Origin: Burkholderia sp. Ac-20365
GTDB lineage: Bacteria; Pseudomonadota; Gammaproteobacteria; Burkholderiales; Burkholderiaceae
Assembly: GCF_017104715.1 (NCBI RefSeq)
Contig: NZ_JAAGPI010000001.1
Coordinates: 558,001 to 622,000 of the forward strand
Direction: 5' to 3'
DNA: 64,000 nt
Shown here piece by piece: positions 54,187-62,870 of this stretch. Under the pieces are notes generated by a model. The model was not told the DNA's origin. It made no database searches and worked only from the letters and a program-made list of their open reading frames with translations. Numbering within the stretch: the first letter of the stretch is position 1; each line of letters starts with the position of its first letter. The translations under genes and the position numbers were made by a program.

Positions 54187-55165
54187 CGATCAACACCGCC
54201 GCACCCGACACCCGTCCGCTGCGCAGATCGTCGAGCGCGCGGTTGGCTTCCGCGAGCGGATAGCGTGTCACTTCGATATCGAGTTGCATCTCGCCTGCAA
54301 TCTTCATGAACGCGGCGCCGTCGGCGCGCGTCAGGTTCGCGACCGACACGACGCGCCGCTCGCCCCACAGGAACGCATACGGAAACGCGGGAATGTCGCT
54401 CATGTGGATGCCGCCGCATACGACTGCGCCACCCTTGACGACTGCCTGCAACGCGGCTGGCACGAGCGCGCCGACGGGTGCGAAGATCAGTGCGGCATCG
54501 AGCGGTTCGGGTGGCGCTTCATCGCTGCCGCCCGCCCAGCGTGCGCCGAGCCGGCACGCGAGTTGTTGCGCGGTGGCGTCGCCGGGACGGGTGAACGCGT
54601 AGACGTCGCGGCCCTGATGGCGCGCGACCTGTGCGACGATATGCGCGGCCGCGCCAAAGCCATAGATGCCCACACGCTGCGCGTCGCCCGCCATGCTGAG
54701 CGTGCGATAGCCGATAAGACCGGCGCACAGCAGCGGCGCGGCTTGAGCGTCGTCGTAGCGTTCCGGCAGCGCGAGGCAGTAGCGATGATCGGCGATGACC
54801 TGTTCGGCGTAGCCGCCATCGATCGTGTAGCCGGTGAAGCCTGGCGCATCGCAAAGGTTTTCGCGGCCGCCTGCGCAGTATGGGCAGACGCCGCACGTGT
54901 GGCCGAGCCACGGCACGCCCACGCGCTCGCCGATATCGAAAGCCGTCACGTTTGCGCCGCGCGCCGCGACCCGGCCGACAATTTCGTGCCCCGGAATTAC
55001 AGGCCGCTTCGGATCGCCCAGTTCGCCATCGACGACGTGCAGATCGGTGCGGCATACGCCACACGCGGCTACATCGATCAGCAGTTCATCGGGCCCGGGC
55101 GAGCGCTGCGGCTGCTCGCGTTCGGCGAGCAGCGGATTCGTTCCGTCGAAAACCATCGCGCGCAT
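54173..55165 (-). CDS. Zinc-dependent alcohol dehydrogenase
   Basis: A 330-residue medium-chain dehydrogenase. Catalytic zinc ligands: Cys38 region CGVCRTD, His in GHEIVGRV; structural zinc cysteines in CGVCPYCAGGRENLC. The cofactor fold is GIYGFGAAAH, a variant of GxGxxG. It resembles AdhA-like enzymes that oxidise alcohols or reduce aldehydes. It ends inside the convergent propeller gene and starts 57 bases after the small conserved gene at 55223, with which it may be cotranscribed. Confidence 0.9.
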   Translation of the reverse strand: MRAMVFDGTNPLLAEREQPQRSPGPDELLIDVAACGVCRTDLHVVDGELGDPKRPVIPGHEIVGRVAARGANVTAFDIGERVGVPWLGHTCGVCPYCAGGRENLCDAPGFTGYTIDGGYAEQVIADHRYCLALPERYDDAQAAPLLCAGLIGYRTLSMAGDAQRVGIYGFGAAAHIVAQVARHQGRDVYAFTRPGDATAQQLACRLGARWAGGSDEAPPEPLDAALIFAPVGALVPAALQAVVKGGAVVCGGIHMSDIPAFPYAFLWGERRVVSVANLTRADGAAFMKIAGEMQLDIEVTRYPLAEANRALDDLRSGRVSGAAVLIVNSH

Positions 55166-55222
55166 GTTCGATCCTCCTCGCGAGGAAGTGACAACGGCTG
55201 CGTCGAGGCGTGCAGCGAGGCG

Positions 55223-55531
55223 TTAATCGTGCGACGTCGAGGCCTTGTCGTCCGTCAGCCGCGCTTCGCGTTGCTGCGATTCGTGAGCCGGGGCAGCAAC
55301 CGATGGCAACCACGGCTGCCAGGCGCGCATCCACATCGACCACATCGAGAAGATCGACATCGGCGACGCCAGCGAGAAAAGAGCGGGCTGCAGGAGCAGG
55401 CGCGCGGCAGCGTCGATGGACGGCACAGCGGTGATATGAATCGCGATGCTTTCGGCGTTGCGCTCGGGTAGTTGGCATCGCGTGATCTCTATATCGACGG
55501 TGGGCAGGTGGGCGGTGAGTTTCGTCTCCAT
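55223..55531 (-). CDS. Small conserved hypothetical protein
   Basis: A 102-residue protein I cannot assign. It begins METKLTAHLPTVDIEITRCQ, has a mixed beta-type N-terminal half, and a Trp/Met-rich segment (SIFSMWSMWMRAWQPW, residues 58-75). GAGG lies six bases before the ATG, and codon use is like its neighbours, so it is probably real. It precedes the alcohol dehydrogenase gene on the same strand. Confidence 0.65.
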   Translation of the reverse strand: METKLTAHLPTVDIEITRCQLPERNAESIAIHITAVPSIDAAARLLLQPALFSLASPMSIFSMWSMWMRAWQPWLPSVAAPAHESQQREARLTDDKASTSHD

Positions 55532-55655
55532 GCTCGACCTCGCATTGGCGGTTCAGGCGGCGCGGGCGGGCATGGGCAGAAACGCCCACGCTCGCACGGT
55601 GCCGGAGAATCCGATTATGCAACACGGCTTGCCTGCTGTCCCACCGGGAGGCGGA

Positions 55656-55689
55656 ACGGGCGAGACGCTGTTGTATCAGCCTCGCCCGT
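55656..55689 (-). terminator. Hairpin after the large secreted protein gene
   Basis: ACGGGCGAG (55656-55664) pairs with CTCGCCCGT (55681-55689), with an inner GCTG/CAGC stem. It is 15 bases past the stop of the minus-strand gene at 55704. There is no T tract, so confidence is modest. Confidence 0.45.
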
Positions 55690-55703
55690 GTGCAATGCGC
55701 CCG

Positions 55704-58118
55704 TCAGCGGCGGAACCCGTGAAACCCGCCACCGCCCGCGCGCGCGCCGCTCCAGCCGCCGCCCGCGCCGAATCCACCCGATCGCTGGCTGAAACGCTGT
55801 TCGCCGACACTGCGCGCGTCGCGCTGCTGATCCAGATCGCTGCCGACTCGCTCGGACGGCTGAACGGATTGCCAGCCGTCCGACGTGTGCTGTTGCCACG
55901 TGCCGCCATCCGAGCGGCGATAAACGTTGCCGTCGTGTCCCGCGTAGACGTCGCCATTGTTCCAGGCGAGCGCATTGCCGCGCGACTGATTGGTCACGAT
56001 GCCCTTGCTGCCGGCCTGGTACTGCCCCGTCTGCGCATTCCCGGCGACACCGAATTCCGCGGCGCCCGCGCGGCCCGTCCTGGCGTTGTAGCCGGCGACC
56101 TGTCGCCCAGCCGCATAGTTGCCGTTGTATTCATTACCGGCTATGCCGCCTCGACCCGCGCCTTCGCGTCCCGTCACGGGGTTGGCGAACGAGCCTTGCC
56201 GGCCGGCTGCGTAGTTGCCCGAGTATGGATTGAACGCGCCGCCGCGTCCGCCCTGGAAGTGCGCGCCTGTCGCCGGGTTGTAGCCCGCGCCCGCCGTGCC
56301 GCGCCATTGCGTTCCTGTCCACGCATTCCAGCCGCTCGTGTGTGTGACTGTGCCTTGTGCCCAGCGGCCGTAGAAGTTCGCCTGGTTGATGTTCACGTTG
56401 CTCCAGCCGCCGGCCCAGTATCCGCCACCCCAGTACGGCCCCCACCACGGCGACGCGCATCCCCAGACTGCGCCCGCCGCAAAACCGAACGCAAAGCCTT
56501 CGGCTGCGCCTAGCGCGAAGCTCGCGCCATACCCGTACGTTTGCGGATAGCCATAGTAGACCGCGCCGACATAGGGCGGATACACATAGCCGGTGCCGTA
56601 GACAACCGTCCCGTCCGTGTCGACGATAACCCCGAGGTAGCCTGGCGTATAGCCGACGACCACGGTATCCGCCGTCACCGAATAGACGCGTACATAAGTG
56701 ACGTAGTGAAGTGGCGCGCTGGCGGGGATCGTGTAGATCACACCGGGGACGTCGGTCGCGACACTCCAGTTCCCTGTCGGCGATGCCGAGACGAACCATA
56801 CGCCGTTCGCCACCGCGTAGAAGTGCGACGGATCGATTTCAATGACCGGCGTGGACGTGTTGATCGCGTACCGTAGCGATGTACCGGTAATCGGCTCAAA
56901 GCGCGGCGCGCCGTCGTAGGCGATTTTCAGCGAAGCGTTCCGACGAGATACCGAGGCTGTCTGAGGAATGGACGCCGCAATCTCGGCCTCTCTCGCTTGC
57001 GGCGTGTCGGGTACCGACACGAGCACATTGGCTTTCGGATCGCGCGGCGAAATCTTTGAGAAATCCGGCGGAAGCTGACTCCCGGGAACGTACGTCCACG
57101 GGCCGCCCGTTGTCGCACTCTGAAACCAGCGCCCCGAGACGAGTACGTAGTACACGTTCGTCGTCGGATTCACGAACACGGCGTGATCGGTATTGGCGAT
57201 GGTCAGCAGTCCCGTGCCTTCGACGGGTGTCAGTTGCGCAGGGCCGTTCGTCACGATCAGTTCGGACGGACGGGTTGAAACCAGCAGAGCGGGCGCTTGC
57301 GCGGCGGCCTTGCCGTTGGCAGGGAGCATCGGGTCAGCTGTGTGAAGCGCGGCCGATTGCTTCGCGGCATCGTTCAGCGCGTGCGACGGTGCTGCGATCC
57401 CATGCCAGGGACCGTCCGTAGCGGGCGCTTCGAACCAGTAGCCGGCGGCCTGTACGTATAGCGTGCCGCCGGCGTCGCGGATCACCATGGCGCGGGTATT
57501 GAGCGCACGCTGGAAGCCCGTTTGTCCGATGGCCTGCCATACAGCGGCGCCGTCGATCAGCACGAGCACGGTAGGTTGCGTGGCGAATACGATATCCGGC
57601 GGATCGGTTTTCACGGCTACCCGCATCGTGTTCGCCAGACCTTGCGAGGCCGCATAACTGGTCTGCAGTTCGTCGAGCGATACGTCGATGCCGGCCGCGG
57701 GCAGCCGCGCGATCAGCGAACGGCGCACGCTCTCGGCGAGACTTGGGTTGGCCGGCACGTCGACGCTGTCGATCAGGATCATGGTCAGGCGCACCACACC
57801 GGATGCCTTGTCAATCGCGGCGGTTGCCGAGAAATGCGCGACGCCGAAGGTCGGCGAACCGTTGGGTGCACCAACGGAAACCGCCGCGCGCCCGGCAATG
57901 TGATTGCCGTCCCATTTCTCGATTTGCGGCTGGTACATCTCGACGTGCTCGCCATTCGTTTCGAAATTGCGCGGCCAGTCAGCCTGCGTCGTCGGCGATG
58001 GCGCGTTTGCATACGATTGGGGAAGTCCCCACGCAAGCGCGGTCACGGTCAACATAGACACGACGATCGGAACCAGTCTCAGCTTCGCGCCGCTGCCGCT
58101 TTGAAATTTTGTGTTCAT
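55704..58118 (-). CDS. Large secreted Gly/Asn/Tyr-rich protein of unknown function
   Basis: An 804-residue protein of the kind loosely labelled carbohydrate-binding family V/XII in databases; I cannot give a function. It has a signal sequence (about residues 14-38), a folded region with repeated segments of the form YYVLVSGRWFQSATTGGPW, YVQAAGYWFEAPATDGPW and FYAVANGVWFVSASPTGNW, then a Gly/Tyr hydrophobic stretch and a low-complexity tail rich in Gly, Asn, Ala and Arg with GNYAAGRQ repeated twice. It is probably an outer-membrane or extracellular protein. It lies downstream of the porin gene, separated by a terminator. Confidence 0.8.
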   Translation of the reverse strand: MNTKFQSGSGAKLRLVPIVVSMLTVTALAWGLPQSYANAPSPTTQADWPRNFETNGEHVEMYQPQIEKWDGNHIAGRAAVSVGAPNGSPTFGVAHFSATAAIDKASGVVRLTMILIDSVDVPANPSLAESVRRSLIARLPAAGIDVSLDELQTSYAASQGLANTMRVAVKTDPPDIVFATQPTVLVLIDGAAVWQAIGQTGFQRALNTRAMVIRDAGGTLYVQAAGYWFEAPATDGPWHGIAAPSHALNDAAKQSAALHTADPMLPANGKAAAQAPALLVSTRPSELIVTNGPAQLTPVEGTGLLTIANTDHAVFVNPTTNVYYVLVSGRWFQSATTGGPWTYVPGSQLPPDFSKISPRDPKANVLVSVPDTPQAREAEIAASIPQTASVSRRNASLKIAYDGAPRFEPITGTSLRYAINTSTPVIEIDPSHFYAVANGVWFVSASPTGNWSVATDVPGVIYTIPASAPLHYVTYVRVYSVTADTVVVGYTPGYLGVIVDTDGTVVYGTGYVYPPYVGAVYYGYPQTYGYGASFALGAAEGFAFGFAAGAVWGCASPWWGPYWGGGYWAGGWSNVNINQANFYGRWAQGTVTHTSGWNAWTGTQWRGTAGAGYNPATGAHFQGGRGGAFNPYSGNYAAGRQGSFANPVTGREGAGRGGIAGNEYNGNYAAGRQVAGYNARTGRAGAAEFGVAGNAQTGQYQAGSKGIVTNQSRGNALAWNNGDVYAGHDGNVYRRSDGGTWQQHTSDGWQSVQPSERVGSDLDQQRDARSVGEQRFSQRSGGFGAGGGWSGARAGGGGFHGFRR

Positions 58119-58157
58119 CTTCGAGATGCCTGATCGGGAAAGCAGGAGTGCCCAACG

Positions 58158-58183
58158 AAAAAGCCGCCCCCGAAGGGGCGGTT
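58158..58183 (-). terminator. Rho-independent terminator of the porin gene
   Basis: On the minus strand, a 7-base stem (CCGCCCC with GGGGCGG, 58164-58181), a 4-base loop and a run of five T (58158-58162) follow the porin stop by about 47 bases. Confidence 0.85.
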
Positions 58184-58229
58184 AAAACTGGCGGAGACCA
58201 GAGAAGATTCGTGAAACGCGATCAGCCGA

Positions 58230-59399
58230 TCAGAACCGGTGACGAATACCTGCCGAAACGACGTATTGGCTCTTGCTCGTGGAGGGTGCCGCGGTGCCGT
58301 TGATCTGCGTGAGGTTCGTGCCCACCTGATTGTCCGCGCCGATCTGCATCACGCTTTCGGCGTAGAAGTCGGTGCGCTTCGACAGCGCGTAGTCTGCCAG
58401 GACGCCAAACTGGTTCCAGTGTGCTGCGCGATTGCCCGTCGGCGACGTGCCCGGCGTGTTACGCAGGCCTTGCGTATAGGTGTACGCCGCGCCGAGGCTC
58501 AGCGCCGCCGTCATGCTGTAGCGGGCATTGACTTCGTAGTTGTTGTACCGCACCGAAGCGTCGGCGATGTTGTCCTGATAGCGGGTCTGCGTGTACACCG
58601 CACCGACGGTTGCCGGTCCGATCGCATAGCTTGCGCCGATGCCCCACGTACGCTGGTTCTGGATGCCCGGAAGATTTGTCGAGGCGAACGTCGGGAGGTT
58701 CTGCACTGCACCAGCCGTGTTGCCGGAATTCAGCCCCTGAACCTGCAGATAGGCAGCCGCGAATTGAAGGCCGGCGTACTGGTAGCCGGCGCCGACGCTA
58801 TAAGCGCGGTTGTTCGAGAAGCCGTTCGCCTGGTTCGAGAACCCGTACAGCGCGCTGAGCGAGAAGCCCGCGTAGTTCGCGCTCTGGTACTTGACCGAGT
58901 TGCTAATGCTGAAGGTGTTGTCGAGATTGTCGTTGTCGCCGCGGTGCGCGAAGTACGTGCCGCCCCAGGAACCGGCGGCGGAGATCGGGCCGAGGTAATC
59001 GACGACCGAGTCGTATTGCCGGCCGAAGCTCAGCGTGCCGAAATCGCTGCTGGACAGACCAACGTATGCCTGGCGGTTAAAGAAGCTGCTATTGGCCAGT
59101 TTGCCATTGGTGATGTCGAACCCGCTTTCGAGGTTGAAGACCGTCTTCAGGCCGCCACCGAGATCCTCCGAGCCGCGCAGACCCCAGCGGCTTTGCTGGA
59201 GATTGCCGCCCGTCATGCCGAACATCGACTTGCCGTCCGTCAGACCGTTTGGCGAGACGGGCGAACTGCGAGAGGCTTCATTGCTGACCCAGCTCAGGCC
59301 CGCATCGATGATGCCGTAGAGCGTGACGCTGCTCTGCGCGTGCGCTGCACTCGCGAAGGCCGCCGAAGCAGCCGCGAAAATCAAGGTGGTTTTTTTCAT
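58230..59399 (-). CDS. General outer-membrane porin, Gram-negative porin family
   Basis: A 389-residue trimeric-type porin of the Burkholderia Omp/OpcP family. The signal peptide starts MKKTTLIFAAASAAFASAAHAQ, then SSVTLYGIIDAGLSWVSN begins the barrel; beta strands alternate throughout and the chain ends in Phe (GIRHRF), the assembly signal. The start at 59399 is the family start. It is divergent from a LysR gene across an unusually AT-rich region, which probably holds its regulated promoter. Confidence 0.94.
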   Translation of the reverse strand: MKKTTLIFAAASAAFASAAHAQSSVTLYGIIDAGLSWVSNEASRSSPVSPNGLTDGKSMFGMTGGNLQQSRWGLRGSEDLGGGLKTVFNLESGFDITNGKLANSSFFNRQAYVGLSSSDFGTLSFGRQYDSVVDYLGPISAAGSWGGTYFAHRGDNDNLDNTFSISNSVKYQSANYAGFSLSALYGFSNQANGFSNNRAYSVGAGYQYAGLQFAAAYLQVQGLNSGNTAGAVQNLPTFASTNLPGIQNQRTWGIGASYAIGPATVGAVYTQTRYQDNIADASVRYNNYEVNARYSMTAALSLGAAYTYTQGLRNTPGTSPTGNRAAHWNQFGVLADYALSKRTDFYAESVMQIGADNQVGTNLTQINGTAAPSTSKSQYVVSAGIRHRF

Positions 59400-59803
59400 G
59401 TGTGTGTTCCGTACTGAGCCTGCCAATTCGAATGAATGCACTGTCTGCCATATGCGAGGTAGCCGCGATGCGTGGCCTGGCAGTTTCGGGGCATACGTCG
59501 CTCACGGCATGGCGAACTATAGATGCCGGATCGAAATTGATTCGCGGAAATTAGTTGAAAATATTTTTTTAGCAATTCGAATTAAAATAAATAAATATCG
59601 GTAAATTGATGTATTGAAAAATAAAACCTGTCTCGATAATGGCGGTCCGCAAGGTAATTTTTAGAATTGGATGTTGTTGTGCCGCTACAAGGCGCTGGCA
59701 TATGGGTGATAATCGTATTGCTGAAATATAAAACGGCGTCCTAATTATTATGAGATTTATAGGCGTTTTTAAGCGTAAATAGTCTGTTTTATTACCATCG
59801 ATC
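59400..59803. other. AT-rich intergenic region between porin and LysR genes
   Basis: 404 bases without a gene. From about 59520 to 59800 the DNA is strikingly AT-rich for this window, with runs such as AAAATATTTTTTTAGC and AATTAAAATAAATAAA. It must contain the porin promoter and the LysR promoter, and its composition suggests control by a nucleoid protein. Confidence 0.6.
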
Positions 59804-60745
59804 ATGCTGAATCAGTTGCAGGCAATGCGTATATTTTTGAGAGTCGCTGAGAACAACTCCTTTAGTCGAGCTGCATCGAGTCTCAATCTGTCCAATGCCG
59901 TCGTCACGCGCTACGTCGCACTCCTGGAGGCACATCTCGATGCACGCCTCGTCAACCGCACCACGCGCAGCGTTTCGTTGACGGAAGCGGGCCGTGTCTA
60001 CGCAAGAGGTTGCCAGCAACTGATGGAGTTGCTGGATTCGATGGAATCGGCCGTGACGGAAGGAGCAGGCGAACCGACGGGCACGCTCAAGGTCGCGGCG
60101 TCCGCGTCGTTTTCGCTGGCGGCACTTGCGCCTTTGCTGCACCGCTACCGGATGCGTCATCCGAAGGTGAAGCTGGACATCACGCTGCTGCACGACACCG
60201 TCGATCTCGTCGAAGAGGGTTTCGACGTCGGTATCGTCGCGTCGTGGCAGGTAAACGGCAGCACGCTGGTCAAGCGTCCCTTGCTGTCGGTGCGGCCGGT
60301 CATGGTCGCGTCACCCGGTTACACCGACCGGTACGGCGCGCCGACCTCGCTCGAGCAGCTCGCAACGCACAGTTTTCTCGCGCCGTCGCGGGACATGCAT
60401 GGCGCCGACTGGTCGTTTGCGAGCACGGACGGGCGCGAGGAAACGCTGAATCTCGATTCCGTGTGCAAGGTCAATAGCATGATCATGCTCAGGCAACTCG
60501 TGCTTGCCGATATGGGCGTCGCGATCCTGCCCGAAGACTATGTGGCGGGCGACATTGCAAACGGCGCGCTGTTGCCTGTGCTGGCGCAGTATCGGGTGAC
60601 CAACGGCCACAAGGAACTGTCGCTCGTGTATCCCGGGCGGCGGCACGTTGCGGCGAAGGTGCGGACCTTCGTGGATTTCACGGTCGAGTACTTTCGCCGC
60701 GGCTTTGCGCCGGTCGCGCCACGGGCCAACGTCATGTCCGGCTGA
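59804..60745 (+). CDS. LysR-family transcriptional regulator
   Basis: A 313-residue LysR protein: winged helix (MRIFLRVAENNSFSRAASSLNL, NAVVTRYVALLEAHLDARL) and substrate domain (TGTLKVAASASFSLAALAPLL). The 5' part is more AT-rich than the rest, continuing the AT-rich promoter region. It is divergent from the porin gene, and upstream of the glycine riboswitch unit on the same strand. Either could be its target. Confidence 0.9.
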   Translation: MLNQLQAMRIFLRVAENNSFSRAASSLNLSNAVVTRYVALLEAHLDARLVNRTTRSVSLTEAGRVYARGCQQLMELLDSMESAVTEGAGEPTGTLKVAASASFSLAALAPLLHRYRMRHPKVKLDITLLHDTVDLVEEGFDVGIVASWQVNGSTLVKRPLLSVRPVMVASPGYTDRYGAPTSLEQLATHSFLAPSRDMHGADWSFASTDGREETLNLDSVCKVNSMIMLRQLVLADMGVAILPEDYVAGDIANGALLPVLAQYRVTNGHKELSLVYPGRRHVAAKVRTFVDFTVEYFRRGFAPVAPRANVMSG

Positions 60746-60826
60746 GCGCTGCGTGCCGAAATATCGGATGCGGGACTTGCCAGCCGCTTTTTGCTTCGGT
60801 AATGTCGCACTGTTCCACAACGCAGC

Positions 60827-61003
60827 ACGGGAGAGATCGTCCATCGCGACGACGCCGACGGAGCAACCGCCCCGGAAACTCTCAGGCAAAAGGACCGTGC
60901 AGCAGGAACATCTGGAGAGCGGCGCCACGTGCGCCCACCGAAGGGGAGCCTCCGCCGTTCGCGGCGCGCAGGCGAAACTCTCAGGTACATGGACAGATGG
61001 GGC
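60827..61003 (+). ncRNA. Tandem glycine riboswitch
   Basis: Two consecutive glycine aptamers. The first (about 60827-60904) reads GGGAGAG, then GCCGACGGAGCAACCGCCCC and CTCTCAGGCAAAAGGACCG; the second (about 60912-61003) reads TGGAGAG, CACCGAAGGGGAGCC and CTCTCAGGTACATGGACAG. Both hold the conserved CTCTCAGG core and the order of helices of the gcvT-type element, with a short linker of about 8 bases. It ends 68 bases before the flavoprotein start at 61071, with no T-run terminator in between, so control of ribosome access is more likely than attenuation. Confidence 0.95.
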
Positions 61004-61070
61004 ATCGGCGCCGGCAGCAGCAACTGCATGAAGCGCGGCCGGCGATGCTCAACGAACTCTGGACCATGTC

Positions 61071-62294
61071 ATGTCACGAATCGCCATCATCGGCGCCGGG
61101 ATTACCGGCGTCACGACCGCTTACGCCCTTGCGCAACGCGGCTATCGCGTCACCGTCTTCGAACGTCACCGCTATGCGGCGATGGAAACGTCGTTTGCCA
61201 ACGGCGGGCAGCTGTCGGCGAGCAACGCGGAAGTCTGGAACAGCCGCGCGACCATCATCAAGGGGCTGCGCTGGATGTTCACGCGCGACGCGCCGCTGCT
61301 GATGAACCCGCGTCCCAACTGGCACAAGTACAGCTGGATCGGCGAGTTCATGCGGCAGATTCCGCACTACCGCGCGAACACGATCGAAACCGTGCGCCTC
61401 GCGATCGCCGCGCGCGAGCATCTGTTCGGCATTGCGCAGCGCGAGGGCATCGACTTCGATTGCGAGCGCCGCGGCATCCTGCATTTCTACGCGACGCGCA
61501 AGGAGTACGAGTCCGCGCTGAAGGTCAACGCGCTGCTGCGCGAAGGCGGACTTGACCGGCGCTCCGTCACGCCGGAAGAAATCCGTTCGATCGAACCCAC
61601 GCTGCAAGGCGAGTTCCATGGCGGCTTTTTCACGCCGTCGGATTCGACGGGCGACATCCACAAGTTCACGCGCGGTCTCGCCGACGCGTGCGTGCGGCAC
61701 GGCGTCGAGTTTCGCTACGAGACCGCAGTGGAGTCGATTCACGAGGAAAGCACCGGGCGGCTGGTGGTGGCGAGCGAGACGCAAGGGCAACGCGATACGG
61801 CCGCGTTCGACAGCCTTGTGATCTGCGCGGGCGTCGGCAGCCGCGCGTTCGCGTCGATGGTCGGCGATCACGTGAACGTGTATCCCGTGAAGGGCTACTC
61901 GATCACCGTTTGTCTCGACGACGCGAAGAGCCAGGCGCATGCGCCCTGGGTGAGCCTGCTCGACGACAGCGCGAAAATCGTCACCAGCCGGCTCGGCGCG
62001 GACCGCTTTCGCGTGGCGGGGACGGCGGAGATAAACGGTTTTAATCGCGATATCCGCTCGGACCGCATCGAGCCGCTTGTGCGGTGGACCCGTGAACATT
62101 TCCCGGGCGTATCGACTGCGCGCGTCATTCCGTGGGCGGGCTTGCGTCCGATGTTGCCCAGCATGCTGCCGAAGGTCGGACGCGGCAAGCGCCGCGGGGT
62201 GTTCTACAACACGGGCCACGGCCACCTCGGCTGGACGCTGTCGGCGGCGACGGCGGAGGGTGTTGCGCAGGCGGTGTCGGCGGCGAGTCGATAG
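61071..62294 (+). CDS. dadA: D-amino acid dehydrogenase / glycine oxidase-like flavoprotein
   Basis: A 407-residue FAD-dependent DAO-family enzyme. The FAD-binding IIGAGITGVTTAYALAQRG opens the chain, followed by the DadA signature ETSFANGGQLSASNAEVWN; the C-terminal GHGHLGWTLSAATAEGVAQ closes the flavin site. DadA proteins oxidise D-amino acids, and glycine is a plausible substrate since a glycine riboswitch lies in its leader. The ATG at 61071 begins the Rossmann strand. It is a single gene. Confidence 0.93.
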   Translation: MSRIAIIGAGITGVTTAYALAQRGYRVTVFERHRYAAMETSFANGGQLSASNAEVWNSRATIIKGLRWMFTRDAPLLMNPRPNWHKYSWIGEFMRQIPHYRANTIETVRLAIAAREHLFGIAQREGIDFDCERRGILHFYATRKEYESALKVNALLREGGLDRRSVTPEEIRSIEPTLQGEFHGGFFTPSDSTGDIHKFTRGLADACVRHGVEFRYETAVESIHEESTGRLVVASETQGQRDTAAFDSLVICAGVGSRAFASMVGDHVNVYPVKGYSITVCLDDAKSQAHAPWVSLLDDSAKIVTSRLGADRFRVAGTAEINGFNRDIRSDRIEPLVRWTREHFPGVSTARVIPWAGLRPMLPSMLPKVGRGKRRGVFYNTGHGHLGWTLSAATAEGVAQAVSAASR

Positions 62295-62870
62295 GCGCGT
62301 ACAAGAACACGCCGGAAACGCGCTCAAACGGGCGGCCTGGACGTTCGAAGTCGAACCGTAATGCAACGGACGTGCTCGTTTGCGAACATGCATTGCTGCG
62401 AGCGTCTGACCGCCCATTCCATCGACATGACACTGACACAAACGGACGACGCGTTGTGCATGACGGCATGCACGCGATAGCGGTGTAGCAACGCGCGTTC
62501 ATCGGACTATCAGCGTACCGGCAGCAGCGCCATTCACGCACGCCAGGATTTGTACTCGCTGCAATTTTCGCGCTGGCTCTCTATAAATAAATCAGGACGA
62601 ACGGGTCAACCGTTCGCGTCCCTGATTGTCCATTGCGGGCAAACATGCAACTCACACTCACGCTGGCTTCGACCCAACGCAACAAGTACAAAGGGTCGTT
62701 CGCATTCCACCGCGCACGTGGTGGGAGCGACATGCGCTATGCATCGCGCCGGTTGTCGGGCTCCGATTGGTTTTCGGATTATTCGGTGTGCTACGTCACA
62801 GTCGCCAGCCGCCGCGCGCGAAATAATTTCCTCACAGTGCCAGGCATAACGAACGCCATGGAGGTGCGCT
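62295..62870 (+). other. Intergenic, nothing recognised
   Basis: 576 bases without a supportable gene. Short open frames exist (for example 62550-62849 and one from 62633), but none has a good ribosome site or coding bias. A GGAGGT (62860-62865) near the end belongs to the protease gene. Confidence 0.5.
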
